Below, one piece after another: positions 1 through 7,578 of a stretch of DNA of 19,338 nt; the stretch's first letter is position 1, and each line of letters begins with the position of its first letter. The notes beneath the pieces are model-generated. The model saw nothing but the letters and a program-made list of their open reading frames with translations. It was not told where the DNA came from and did no database searches. The stretch comes from Elstera sp043721315 (GTDB lineage: Bacteria; Pseudomonadota; Alphaproteobacteria; Elsterales; Elsteraceae). The DNA is taken from assembly GCA_043721315.1 (NCBI GenBank), contig JAYSQZ010000071.1:1-19338 (forward strand), in the 5' to 3' direction. The position numbers were made by a program, and so were the translations under genes.

Positions 1-1246
1 CCTCTGGCAACAGCGCTAATAAACGGTGCCAATAGGCCAGAGCTTCTGGCTTATTGCCCTGCTGAGCAGCCCCTAACCCTGCGAACCACAAGGCTTCTGG
101 CTGATTGGGATCGTGGCCTAAAACCCGGCGCATAAGGTCGTAGAACTCCGGGGGTATAGAAGCCGCAGGATCGGCTGACGGCGAAGAGAGCGCGCGAGCG
201 AGGCCCAGCAGCGCCTCCACTGATTGCGGTTGCAGGCGGAGGATTTGGCGATGGGCGGCAACCGCCGCCTCCGTCTCGCCCAAGACCGTGCGCGCGCGGG
301 CAAGCCGCTGCCAGCCCGCCAGATCGTCCGGGGTCTGCGCCAATCGGGTCGCCAGCCCTTCGACCATGCCGCGAATCATCGCTTGCGCCTGAGCGTCCGT
401 GCTGGCGGGGGCCTCGCTGACAGCAGGCAGGCCGAGGGCCAGCCGCAGCCGCGTTTGCGCCGCAACCACGGTGCTGCGCCACGGCGCGTCGGCAGGGCCT
501 TCAGTCAGCATCGCCTCCAAATCGCGCAAAGCCTCGGCAGGCGCGCCCCGTTGCTCGGCGGCGAGCGCTAGAAAATAGCGGGCGCGCGCGTCTTGCGGAT
601 CAAGCGCGAGGGCCGCCCGAAACGCGGCCTCGGCCTCGCCCGTAATCAAGCCTTGTCCGGCGCGGGTGAGGGCTTCCCCTTGCGCCGACGGCAAGGCGGC
701 AAGGCCGGGAAAGCGGGCGCGGGCAGCGGTCAAAAGGTGCACCGCTTCTTGCGTGTCGTCCTGTTGCAGCAGCAGGTTTACAAGCCTGAGCCAGGTCATC
801 GGTTGGGTCGGGTCAGCGTTCAACTGCTGCCGCGCTTCCGCCAGCGCTGCCGTTGCCGCCTGAAGCGGCGCGAGTTCCGCGCTGCGCCCTGAAATCGGTT
901 GATCCTTCTGCCCAGGCTGCCCAAGCGACAGATACAGCGCGAGCGGCACCGCCATCACCAACGCCACCACCGGCACGGCCAGCGCCCGGCGCGGCACCCA
1001 GGAAACCGGGCGCAGGGCCGTTTTATCGGCCTGAAGCACGCGGCGCTGAAGCTCTAGTTTGGCAGCGGCAAGCCCGGCAACGCTTAAGCGTCCAGCAACA
1101 TGGTCACGGCTTAACTCGGCCAACTGGTCGCGGTAGAGGATGATTGCGGCGTTGGCCTCCCCCCCCGGCGCGCGGCGCGCGAGCGGCATGAGCACGACCA
1201 GCGCCATCCCTGCCGAGAGTAACAACAAGGCAAGGAGTAACATCAT
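1..1246 (-). CDS. ccmI: Cytochrome c maturation protein CcmI (partial, C-terminus off the left edge)
   Basis: CcmI is a membrane-anchored TPR chaperone that presents apocytochrome c to the CcmF/CcmH haem-ligation complex on the periplasmic side. About 415 residues are visible and the frame is still open at base 1. The ATG at 1246 overlaps the ccmH TGA by four bases (ATGA); a second ATG follows directly. Residues 2-20 form a first membrane helix. A cytoplasmic loop with the family-typical YRDQLAEL (38-45) follows, then a second helix at about 88-106 (end of the CcmI1 region). The rest is periplasmic and Ala/Leu-rich with TPR-like helices, for example around WLRLVNLLLQQDD and ALWFAGLGAAQQGN. 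A run of eight G occurs near codon 28. The gene is the last of the ccm operon inside the window. Identification rests on position plus N-terminal topology and is firm. Confidence 0.9.
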   Translation of the reverse strand, partial: MMLLLALLLLSAGMALVVLMPLARRAPGGEANAAIILYRDQLAELSRDHVAGRLSVAGLAAAKLELQRRVLQADKTALRPVSWVPRRALAVPVVALVMAVPLALYLSLGQPGQKDQPISGRSAELAPLQAATAALAEARQQLNADPTQPMTWLRLVNLLLQQDDTQEAVHLLTAARARFPGLAALPSAQGEALTRAGQGLITGEAEAAFRAALALDPQDARARYFLALAAEQRGAPAEALRDLEAMLTEGPADAPWRSTVVAAQTRLRLALGLPAVSEAPASTDAQAQAMIRGMVEGLATRLAQTPDDLAGWQRLARARTVLGETEAAVAAHRQILRLQPQSVEALLGLARALSSPSADPAASIPPEFYDLMRRVLGHDPNQPEALWFAGLGAAQQGNKPEALAYWHRLLALLPE

Positions 1247-1698
1247 GATCCTCGCTCCAAACGCCGCAAGCGCTCTTGCTCTGCCCGTGTCAGCGGAACG
1301 GTGGCCGCCGGGGCTTTACCACCACGCCGCGCCCGGATCACCAGCCACCCGCCAACACCCGCCAGCAGCAGAAACGGCCCGAACCACAGCAGCGCCGTGC
1401 GGCCTAGAACGGGCGGGCGCATCAACACGTAATCGCCATAGCGCGCGTGGATATAGTCGAGCACTTGCGCGTCGCTCTCCCCGGTAACGAGGCGACGGCG
1501 GACCAGCAAGCGTAGATCGCGCGCCAGCTCGGCATTGGAATCGTCGATGGATTCGGTCTGGCACACAAGGCAACGCAACTGGCGCGATAGGGCACGAGCG
1601 CGAGCCTCCAGGGCGGGATCGGTCAGGATTTCGTCAGGGCCAAGGGCCGCGAGCGGGGCTGCCAGCAGTACCAGCGCGAGGGCAAGACGGCGGATCAC
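1243..1698 (-). CDS. ccmH: Cytochrome c maturation protein CcmH
   Basis: CcmH is a membrane-anchored periplasmic thiol oxidoreductase that keeps the CXXCH cysteines of apocytochrome c reduced for haem attachment. The chosen GTG at 1698 overlaps the ccmG stop (GTGA) and gives 151 residues. The frame stays open further upstream, but only across ccmG. The protein has an N-terminal signal sequence (IRRLALALVLLAAPLAALG), then the family signature LRCLVCQ with the redox cysteines at residues 43 and 46, followed by a helical region (ESIDDSNAELARDLR). A C-terminal membrane helix (about 105-125) and a short charged tail complete it. This is the short, CycL/CcmL-type alphaproteobacterial form, without the fused TPR half found in E. 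coli CcmH; here that half is the separate ccmI. It is coupled on both sides to ccmG and ccmI. Confidence 0.95.
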   Translation of the reverse strand: MIRRLALALVLLAAPLAALGPDEILTDPALEARARALSRQLRCLVCQTESIDDSNAELARDLRLLVRRRLVTGESDAQVLDYIHARYGDYVLMRPPVLGRTALLWFGPFLLLAGVGGWLVIRARRGGKAPAATVPLTRAEQERLRRLERGS

Positions 1699-2240
1699 GA
1701 CGCGAGACTCTTCAACAGCGGGCGCAGGATTTTGTCCAACACGTCCTTGTCGATTGCGCCGACGTGGCGATAGCGGATCTTGCCTGCACGGTCGATGACA
1801 AAGGTTTCCGGCACACCGTAAACGCCCCATTCCAGCGAGGCCGCCCCATTGGCATCGACGCCGATGCGCGCAAACGGGTCGCCCAACGCCGCCAGAAAGG
1901 CTTTGGCATTCTCAGGCTTATCGCGCTGATTGAGGGCGAGGAGCGTGACACCTTCGCGCTTCAAGTCCATCAAAAACGGATGCTCCGCCCGGCACGGCAC
2001 GCACCAGGAGGCGAAGACATTCACCAGCAGCGGGCCTTGCACCGCCAGCGCCTTAATCTCAGCATCGGTGAAAGGGGCGTCCCCCGCGCGTAAAGACGGC
2101 AAGGCGGTTGCAGGCACGGGCCGATCAATCAAGGTGCTGGGCAGGGCGCGGTCGGTGCCGTCCAGCAAACGCAGACCGAACGCGCCGAGCAAACCCGCCA
2201 GCAGCAACAGCGGTAGCGCCGCCAATCCCCAGCGGCTCAT
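1695..2240 (-). CDS. ccmG: Thiol:disulfide interchange protein CcmG/DsbE
   Basis: CcmG is a periplasmic membrane-tethered thioredoxin that reduces the cytochrome c maturation pathway (CcmH or apocytochrome disulfides) using electrons from CcdA/DsbD. It has 181 residues, the usual length. Residues 4-25 are the membrane anchor. The thioredoxin fold starts around residue 45 and carries the active site WCVPC with cysteines 80 and 83. It also has the CcmG-typical GVYGVPETFVID, containing the cis-proline, in the C-terminal half. The ATG at 2240 overlaps the ccmF stop (ATGA). The gene's own TGA overlaps the GTG of ccmH, so translation of the three genes is probably coupled. Nothing is missing from the fold. 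Confidence 0.97.
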   Translation of the reverse strand: MSRWGLAALPLLLLAGLLGAFGLRLLDGTDRALPSTLIDRPVPATALPSLRAGDAPFTDAEIKALAVQGPLLVNVFASWCVPCRAEHPFLMDLKREGVTLLALNQRDKPENAKAFLAALGDPFARIGVDANGAASLEWGVYGVPETFVIDRAGKIRYRHVGAIDKDVLDKILRPLLKSLAS

Positions 2241-4204
2241 GCCGAGGCTCCGGCACGCTTGGGGGCCGGGGCGCGCTGGGCGACGCCTAAACGCAAGCGC
2301 CGGTCGGCTAAGGAAATCCCGCCACCGAGCGCCATCACCACCGCGCCGCCCCAGATGAGCGGCACCAGCGGATTATAATAAACCCGCAAGGCATAGGCCC
2401 CGGTCTGCCCATCGCGGTCGCCGAGCGCCAAGTAGAGATCGCGCAGCCCATTGGTGCGAATGGCGGTTTCGCTGGTTGTCATCGGCGGGCGGGTGAATTT
2501 ACGGCGCGACGGAGTGGCCGTGCCAATGATCTCGCCATTGCGGCGGATAACAACCGTCGCCCGTTCGGCGATAAAGTTCGGGCCTTGCACCGGCTCAACC
2601 TTCTCCAAGGTCAACTCGAAGCCCGCCAACGGCATACTCTGACCAGGGCTGAGAGCGCGGATAGATTCCTGCTGCCACAAATCGCCGCTCATGCCGAGAA
2701 TGCTAATCCCAAGCCCGGCGTGAGCGATAACCGCGCCCAAGGCACTACGCGGCAAACCCCGCCAGCGCGCCCAGGGGTTAGGGCCGCGCACGCGATCGAC
2801 AAGGTCCGTCGCCGCGCCGAAAATCAACCAACAACCGCAGAAAATACCGATGGGCGCCAAGAGCGGTCCCCCCTCGGCCCAGGCGTAAGCCGCCCCCGCC
2901 CCCGCCAGCGCTAAAACCGCCGCCACCCGTAAGCGCATCAGAATACTGAAGGCATCGGCCCGCTTCCACGGAATCAGCGGCCCCGCCGCCATCACCAGCA
3001 CTAAGGGGATGAGCAGCGGAACGAAGGTTGCCTTATAATAAGGGGTGCCCACCGTGACCGTGCCAAGGCCCATCGCGTCCAAAAACATCGGGTAGAGCGT
3101 GCCGAGCAGCACCGTTACCAGGGCCACCGCCAACAGCACGTTATTGAGGATCAACGCGCCTTCTCGGCTGATAGGCGCGAACAAGCCGCCCCCCCCGAGC
3201 GACCCTGCCCGTAGAGCATAAAGCGTGAGCGCCCCGCCGACGATGAGCGCCAACAAGAGCAGAATGAAGGCCCCGCGCGCAGGATCGGTCGCGAACGCAT
3301 GGACGGAGGTAATCACCCCCGACCGCACGAGGAAAGTGCCGAGAATCGAAAAGGCGAAGGTGATAATCGCGAGCAGCACGGTCCAGCGCTTCAGGCTATC
3401 GCGCTTCTCCACCACAATCGCCGAATGCAGCAAAGCGGTCGCGGCCAACCAGGGCATGAGCGAGGCGTTCTCGACGGGATCCCAGAACCACCAGCCGCCC
3501 CAACCCAACTCGTAATAGGCCCACCAACTCCCCAGCGCGATGCCGAGGGTGAGGAAAATCCACGACACTAAGGCCCAAGGCCGCACCCACCGCGCCCACG
3601 CCGGATCAACCCGCCGCTCCAGCAACGCCGCCAGCGCGAAGGAGAAGGTGAGCGACGTGCCGACATAGCCCAAATACAGCAGCGGCGGATGGAAGGCGAG
3701 GCCAGGGTCTTGCAGCAGCGGGTTAAGCCCGCGCCCCTCAATCGGTGCCTGCACAAGCCGGGCGAAGGGGTTCGAGGTCAGCAGCACGAAAGCGTAAAAC
3801 CCTAAGGAAATCAGTGCTTGAATGCCTAAGACCCGCGCCCGCAAGGTCGCGGGCATCCCGCTACCGGCAAGCGCCACCGCCGCACCGAACAGGGCCATAA
3901 CGGTAATCCACAGCAGCATTGAGCCTTCGTGATTGCCCCAAACGCCGCTGATTTTATAGAGCAGCGGTTTATCGACGTGACTGTTCTGCCAGACGTTCTG
4001 CACCGAAAAATCGGAGGTAATGTAAGCGTGCATCAGCGCGCCAAAGGCAATCAGGCAGCCCCCCGTTTGCGCCAACGCCGCACTGCCGCTGAAGGCCATC
4101 AAAAACCCATCGCGCCGCTCGGCCCCCCACAGCCCGAACGCGGCCTGGAGCAGCGCCAGCACGCTCGCCAGAATCAGCGCGTAATGCCCGAGTTCGATCA
4201 GCAT
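2237..4204 (-). CDS. ccmF: Haem lyase subunit CcmF
   Basis: CcmF is the large polytopic inner-membrane protein that takes haem from holo-CcmE and, with CcmH/CcmI, ligates it to apocytochrome c. It has 655 residues, the normal family length, with many hydrophobic segments throughout. The haem-handling WWD signature WGGWWFWDPVENAS lies at residues 235-248. Conserved histidines occur in FHPPLLY (His172) and SVHAFA (His302), and the conserved GSHEGS-like segment reads NHEGSMLLW (91-99). A periplasmic domain (about 515-610) and a final helix end the protein. The ATG at 4204 starts nine bases after the ccmE stop, with AGGAT as a plausible ribosome site. The stop overlaps ccmG. A run of eight G encodes part of a Gly-rich loop near 3185-3192. 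Confidence 0.98.
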   Translation of the reverse strand: MLIELGHYALILASVLALLQAAFGLWGAERRDGFLMAFSGSAALAQTGGCLIAFGALMHAYITSDFSVQNVWQNSHVDKPLLYKISGVWGNHEGSMLLWITVMALFGAAVALAGSGMPATLRARVLGIQALISLGFYAFVLLTSNPFARLVQAPIEGRGLNPLLQDPGLAFHPPLLYLGYVGTSLTFSFALAALLERRVDPAWARWVRPWALVSWIFLTLGIALGSWWAYYELGWGGWWFWDPVENASLMPWLAATALLHSAIVVEKRDSLKRWTVLLAIITFAFSILGTFLVRSGVITSVHAFATDPARGAFILLLLALIVGGALTLYALRAGSLGGGGLFAPISREGALILNNVLLAVALVTVLLGTLYPMFLDAMGLGTVTVGTPYYKATFVPLLIPLVLVMAAGPLIPWKRADAFSILMRLRVAAVLALAGAGAAYAWAEGGPLLAPIGIFCGCWLIFGAATDLVDRVRGPNPWARWRGLPRSALGAVIAHAGLGISILGMSGDLWQQESIRALSPGQSMPLAGFELTLEKVEPVQGPNFIAERATVVIRRNGEIIGTATPSRRKFTRPPMTTSETAIRTNGLRDLYLALGDRDGQTGAYALRVYYNPLVPLIWGGAVVMALGGGISLADRRLRLGVAQRAPAPKRAGASA

Positions 4205-4213
4205 TTCTGTATC

Positions 4214-4705
4214 CTATTTCGGTGCGGGAGAGGTGCCAGGGTCTCCCTGGCTGGCTTTCCACTGCCCGGAGGCTTTAAGCGCCTCGGCTACTTCTTTTGG
4301 CATGTAGTTTTCATCATGCTTGGCCAAAACTTCGCGCGCGATAAACAGCCCTTGCCGATTGAGCATCCCTTCCGTCACGACGCCTTGGCCTTCGCGGAAC
4401 AGATCGGGCAGTACGCCCTTGAAGGTTACGGTCACGCTGTGCGCCGTGTCGGTGATGCGGAACAGCATGGTCGTGCCGTCGGACTGGCGCTGCACCGAGC
4501 CGGTTTCAACCAAACCGCCCAACCGAAACCGCCGCTCCGGCACTACTTTTCCCGCAATAATATCGCTGGGGGAGTGGAAGAACACCAGATTGTCGGAAAA
4601 AGCCGTAAGGATCAGTGCCGCTGCCACGCCAAGCCCGGACAGGCCCGCGAGCACGGCCCAAAGGCGGCGGCGTTTGGCAATTTTGGCGCGGGACGTGAGG
4701 CTCAT
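4214..4705 (-). CDS. ccmE: Cytochrome c maturation haem chaperone CcmE
   Basis: CcmE is a periplasmic haem chaperone that binds haem covalently, receives it from the CcmC/CcmD complex and passes it to CcmF. The start is the ATG at 4705, which overlaps the ccmD stop. The frame is open for another 71 codons upstream, but that part is ccmD and ccmC read in another frame. The product is 163 residues: a basic N-terminus, a membrane anchor (about 15-34), then the OB-fold domain with VFFHSPSDI (41-49) and RFRLGGLV (59-66). The covalent haem-binding motif KHDENYMP places His130 and Tyr134 at the same numbers as in E. coli CcmE. The C-terminal tail is flexible and polar, as usual. Confidence 0.97.
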   Translation of the reverse strand: MSLTSRAKIAKRRRLWAVLAGLSGLGVAAALILTAFSDNLVFFHSPSDIIAGKVVPERRFRLGGLVETGSVQRQSDGTTMLFRITDTAHSVTVTFKGVLPDLFREGQGVVTEGMLNRQGLFIAREVLAKHDENYMPKEVAEALKASGQWKASQGDPGTSPAPK

Positions 4706-4866
4706 GGCGCGCTCTCCCGGCGCGGGTTCACCGCAGCCCACGTCAGCCGCGCGCGACGGCGCTGCCACAGCGTGAGGCCCACCAGCCCGCCTAGGGTAAC
4801 GGCAGCCAGCCCATAAGAGGCCCAGATGAAGACGGCATAACCGCCCATCGCCCAAAAATCCGTCAC
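4702..4866 (-). CDS. ccmD: Haem exporter small subunit CcmD
   Basis: CcmD is a small single-pass membrane protein that holds CcmC, CcmE and the CcmAB exporter together and is needed for release of holo-CcmE. Reading between the ccmC stop and the ccmE start gives a 54-residue frame beginning with GTG at 4866. The GTG overlaps the ccmC TGA (GTGA), and the TGA at 4704-4702 overlaps the ccmE ATG (ATGA). The sequence starts VTDFWAMGGYAVFIWASYGL, matching the conserved CcmD beginning (GGYA, then W-SY). It then continues with the membrane helix and a basic tail (QRRRARL), the normal topology. The protein is easily missed because of its size and GTG start; position, motif and double overlap together make the call firm. 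Confidence 0.93.
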   Translation of the reverse strand: MTDFWAMGGYAVFIWASYGLAAVTLGGLVGLTLWQRRRARLTWAAVNPRRESAP

Positions 4867-5576
4867 GATACGCGCTCCTCCACCGCACGGATTTTGCGGT
4901 CCAGCAGCGCAGTTTCAAGGCGTAGCAGCAGCAGCGTCGCGAAAAAACAGGTAAAACCGAGCGCCATCAGCAGCAAAGGGCGCAGCATAGTGCCATCAAT
5001 GGAAGGACCACCCAGTTTCAGCACGCTCGCCGGTTGGTGCAGAGTATTCCACCAATCAACCGAAAATTTGATGATCGGCAGATTGACCGCGCCGACGAGT
5101 GCCAGGATCGACCCGGCTTTGGCACCGCGCTCGGGATCGTCGAAGGCATCGACCAGAGCGATATAACCGAGGTAGAGAAAAAATAGCACCAATACCGAAG
5201 TTAACCGCGCGTCCCACACCCACCAAGTGCCCCACATCGGCTGCCCCCAGAGGGAGCCGGTGGCGAGGCAAAGCGCGGTGAAGGCCGCGCCGGGAAGGGC
5301 AGCAGCGCGCGTTGCAAGATCGGCCAACGGGTGCCGCCAGATCAACGCGACGGCACTGGAAAGCGCCATTGACGCATAAACGAACAGGCTCATCCAGGCA
5401 GCGGGAACGTGGACATACATAATCCGCACGGTCTCCCCCTGCTGATAATCCGCAGGCGAGCCAAGCAGCGCATAATAGAGGCCAAAGCCGAGGAACAGCA
5501 CCGTCGCCCCGGCAAAAAACGGCAAAATTCGCCGCGCTATGCGCTGAAACCGTGCCGGATTGGCAAAACGGTGCAT
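4863..5576 (-). CDS. ccmC: Haem-handling membrane protein CcmC
   Basis: CcmC binds haem at the periplasmic face of the inner membrane and directs its covalent attachment to CcmE. It has 237 residues with six predicted membrane segments. The family residues are visible: His56 in MYVHVPAAW, the WWD-type motif WGTWWVWDARLTS (residues 115-127), and His180 in WWNTLHQPAS. The two histidines are the expected axial haem ligands. The ATG at 5576 follows a purine-rich stretch (GGAAGG, GGAG). It is the first ccm gene in this direction: ccmA and ccmB, normally just upstream, are not there. A short perfect hairpin and the end of a YihY-type gene precede it. Confidence 0.97.
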   Translation of the reverse strand: MHRFANPARFQRIARRILPFFAGATVLFLGFGLYYALLGSPADYQQGETVRIMYVHVPAAWMSLFVYASMALSSAVALIWRHPLADLATRAAALPGAAFTALCLATGSLWGQPMWGTWWVWDARLTSVLVLFFLYLGYIALVDAFDDPERGAKAGSILALVGAVNLPIIKFSVDWWNTLHQPASVLKLGGPSIDGTMLRPLLLMALGFTCFFATLLLLRLETALLDRKIRAVEERVS

Positions 5577-5597
5577 CTCCTACCTTCCCTTATCGCA

Positions 5598-5611
5598 ACC
5601 CGCTTGCGGGT
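5598..5611. other. Short perfect hairpin between the YihY-type gene and ccmC
   Basis: ACCCGC and GCGGGT flank a two-base centre, so the stem is six base pairs. It lies just after the stop of the upstream gene and 22 bases before the ccmC ATG. No T-run follows on the minus strand, so it is not a standard intrinsic terminator. It might weaken read-through or shape the ccmC leader. Confidence 0.4.
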
Positions 5612-5613
5612 AC

Positions 5614-6426
5614 TCACCCGCCCTGAACGGCTTGCTTACTGCGCGCTTCCAGCCAGTCTTGCGCCTCTGCCGCCACGGTTCCGCCGAAGAGGATGAGCAC
5701 CCAGAGAATGAAAACCCAAATCTGAAGCAGCGGCAGCGCCGCAAGCGCGCCATAGATCATATTTTGAATCGGCGTCGCGGCGATATACCAGACAAAAATC
5801 CATTTGGCGACGGTCAGCGCCAAGGCGGCGACAGTCGCCCCCACCGCGCTCGCGCCCCAATGCACGCGCCGAGCCGGAAAGACGGTGAACATAAAGAAAA
5901 AGGCCGTGAAGCCGATCAGCGGCGTTACCCCGTGACGGAGGGCCGCCACCCACGGCGCATCGCTGCCCAAAAACCGCGTTCCCACTGCCCACCCGCTTGC
6001 CGCCGCCAGCAGCGGCAGGGCCACGACGGTCGCAACAAAGGCCAAAAAGCGCACCGACCACGGCCAGTGCCGATCCGTGCGCCAAATAGCGTTGAAGGAG
6101 GTTTCGATTTCCAGCAGCAGCAGAAACACCGAAATTCCTAAGGCTGGCAGTAGGAACGTGGGGAGCGAGGCGGCATTGCTGATGAAGGTGGTCAGTTGTA
6201 GATCGACAGTATCGCCCACCCCCGGCACAAAACTGCCCACGATCATCCCACGCGCCTGAATGATCCATTCACCGATGCCGTCGAACCGGGCGGCAACACC
6301 GAACACCAAAATAGCCAGCGGCACCAGCGTGAGCAGTGTGGTGAAGGCCAGCGAGCCTGCCAAAATCGCCACCCGCTCCTGGGAAAACCGCTTGAGAACA
6401 CTTCTGCCGAAGACTAAGGCGATCAT
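5614..6426 (-). CDS. YihY/BrkB family inner-membrane protein
   Basis: This is a polytopic membrane protein of the YihY/BrkB (RNase BN-like) family, whose biochemical role is not settled; the RNase BN name is historical. From the ATG at 6426 it is 270 residues. The family pattern starts at residue 18, ERVAILAGSLAFTTLLTLVP, and continues with the conserved FNAIWR-type segment, here ETSFNAIWRTDRHWPW. The late GALAALPLLQIWVFILWVLI and LFGGTVAAEAQD segments are also typical. Six hydrophobic stretches are visible. The frame is open up to 6489 (ATG at 6468, TTG at 6489), but those starts lie inside the upstream hydrolase gene. The ATG at 6426 leaves a 13-base gap and no clear ribosome site, so the start is uncertain. 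The gene is co-directional with ccmC. Confidence 0.85.
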   Translation of the reverse strand: MIALVFGRSVLKRFSQERVAILAGSLAFTTLLTLVPLAILVFGVAARFDGIGEWIIQARGMIVGSFVPGVGDTVDLQLTTFISNAASLPTFLLPALGISVFLLLLEIETSFNAIWRTDRHWPWSVRFLAFVATVVALPLLAAASGWAVGTRFLGSDAPWVAALRHGVTPLIGFTAFFFMFTVFPARRVHWGASAVGATVAALALTVAKWIFVWYIAATPIQNMIYGALAALPLLQIWVFILWVLILFGGTVAAEAQDWLEARSKQAVQGG

Positions 6427-6439
6427 GTGACCCAAACGC

Positions 6440-7234
6440 TCATCGCGTCCGCTGCCGAGTACCCGCATAGGCGGACGCCGCTTCGCCAAAAGCCCCGAAC
6501 AGGGCCAGCGAGAACGGGTTCTCCCGCACTTTGAACTCTGGGTGCCACTGTACCGAGGCCGCGAAACTATCGGTTCGGGTCACGCGAACAGCCTCGATAG
6601 TGCCATCATCGGCCACGGCTTCCACGTCGAGTCCATCGGCCAGCCGGTCAATCCCCTGCCAGTGCAAGGAGTTGACCATGAGGCGCAACGCGCCATCATT
6701 CAACTGCTGGAACAAGCCGCCTTCGGTGAGCGTGACGGCGTGGGCCAAGCCATATTCCACGTCGAGATCATCGGTTTTCGGCGCGCGATGATCGAGCCGC
6801 CCCGGCTGCTCATGCAGGCGCTGGTGCAGCGTGCCGCCGAGCGCGACGTTCAGTTCCTGATGCCCCCGGCAAATCGCGAGAAGCGGAATCCCGGCGGTGA
6901 GCGCGGTGATAATCAGCGGCATCACTGTGGCGTCGCGGGCGGGATCGTGCAGCGTGCCGGGAGCCGACGGATCACCACCGTAGAGATGAGGTTCGACGTT
7001 CGACAGGCTTCCGGTTATCAGCAGCCCATCGAGACTACCGACGATCGACCCAATATCAAGATCATCCCCTAACGCCGGAATGAGCAGCGGTAAGCCGCCA
7101 AGCCCTTCGGTAATGGCGCGAATATACTTTTCAACCACCGTGTGCGTGCGGCTGCCATCCACGGTGCGAATACACGCCGTGACCCCAATTAGGGGCGGGC
7201 GGGGGACGGGGCTAGTGACACGACGGTTGGCCAT
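6440..7234 (-). CDS. Class-I glutamine amidotransferase-like hydrolase (peptidase C26, PuuD type)
   Basis: This is a cytoplasmic cysteine hydrolase of the peptidase C26 group, related to gamma-glutamyl-GABA hydrolase PuuD of putrescine breakdown. The ATG at 7234 is preferred because AAGGAG stands 12 bases before it; a TTG at 7255 would add only seven residues. The product is 264 residues. LIGVTACIR opens the fold. The nucleophile is Cys122 in AICRGHQELNVALGGTL, and the dyad His231 and Glu233 lie in SVQWHPEF. NSLHWQGIDRLADGL matches the PuuD-group substrate region (usually SLHHQ). No other putrescine-pathway genes are nearby, so the true substrate is open. It lies 22 bases after the small membrane protein gene and 13 before the YihY-type gene, probably in one transcript. 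Confidence 0.85.
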   Translation of the reverse strand: MANRRVTSPVPRPPLIGVTACIRTVDGSRTHTVVEKYIRAITEGLGGLPLLIPALGDDLDIGSIVGSLDGLLITGSLSNVEPHLYGGDPSAPGTLHDPARDATVMPLIITALTAGIPLLAICRGHQELNVALGGTLHQRLHEQPGRLDHRAPKTDDLDVEYGLAHAVTLTEGGLFQQLNDGALRLMVNSLHWQGIDRLADGLDVEAVADDGTIEAVRVTRTDSFAASVQWHPEFKVRENPFSLALFGAFGEAASAYAGTRQRTR

Positions 7235-7256
7235 GGAACGCTCTCTCTCCTTCAAA

Positions 7257-7544
7257 CTATCCGCGTCGGATAATGACAGATCGCAGCTTGCGACGGTTGA
7301 TCAAGACATAAACCAAGCCCACAATAAGAATCACCGGCACGGCCAAGGCCAACACCGTGAAAACACTCGCGACCAACAGCAACGCGCCGCCAATGATCGC
7401 CGCAAGAGCGCAGACGGCGAGAACGACCCGCACGACCTGACCAAACCCGCCGGGCGTTTGCCGTCGATGGGAGCCACGCCTCGGCCCCCGGCCCGGCTCG
7501 ATTAGAATCTCCGGCTCGTTGCCCGATCCACTATACCGCCCCAT
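7257..7544 (-). CDS. Small membrane protein of unknown function
   Basis: I do not recognise a family. The frame encodes 95 residues from an ATG at 7544, preceded at good spacing by AAGGGAG, which argues that it is a real gene. Residues 1-35 are polar and rich in Arg and Gly (PRRGSHRRQTPGG). Residues 37-82 are almost wholly hydrophobic and long enough for two membrane helices in a hairpin (VVRVVLAVCALAAIIGGALL, then VFTVLALAVPVILIVGLVYV). The end is basic (NRRKLRSVIIRRG), so both termini are probably cytoplasmic. It sits 34 bases after the sugar transferase gene and 22 before the PuuD-type gene, all in one direction. Function cannot be inferred beyond membrane location. Confidence 0.7.
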   Translation of the reverse strand: MGRYSGSGNEPEILIEPGRGPRRGSHRRQTPGGFGQVVRVVLAVCALAAIIGGALLLVASVFTVLALAVPVILIVGLVYVLINRRKLRSVIIRRG

Positions 7545-7578
7545 GTTCAGCTCCCTTCGGCCCTAAACCTAATACCCG

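Noticed and set aside
1699..1830. Upstream extension of ccmH by 44 codons
   Set aside because: It lies within the thioredoxin domain of ccmG. The GTG at 1698 gives a proper signal sequence.
3929..4816. Plus-strand open frame of 295 codons
   Set aside because: It lies opposite ccmF, ccmE and ccmD, which are certain, and its product has a shadow-like Arg/Gln/His-rich composition.
4706..4918. Upstream extension of ccmE by 71 codons
   Set aside because: The extension is ccmD and the end of ccmC in another frame. The ATG at 4705 fits the CcmE N-terminus and puts the haem His at 130.
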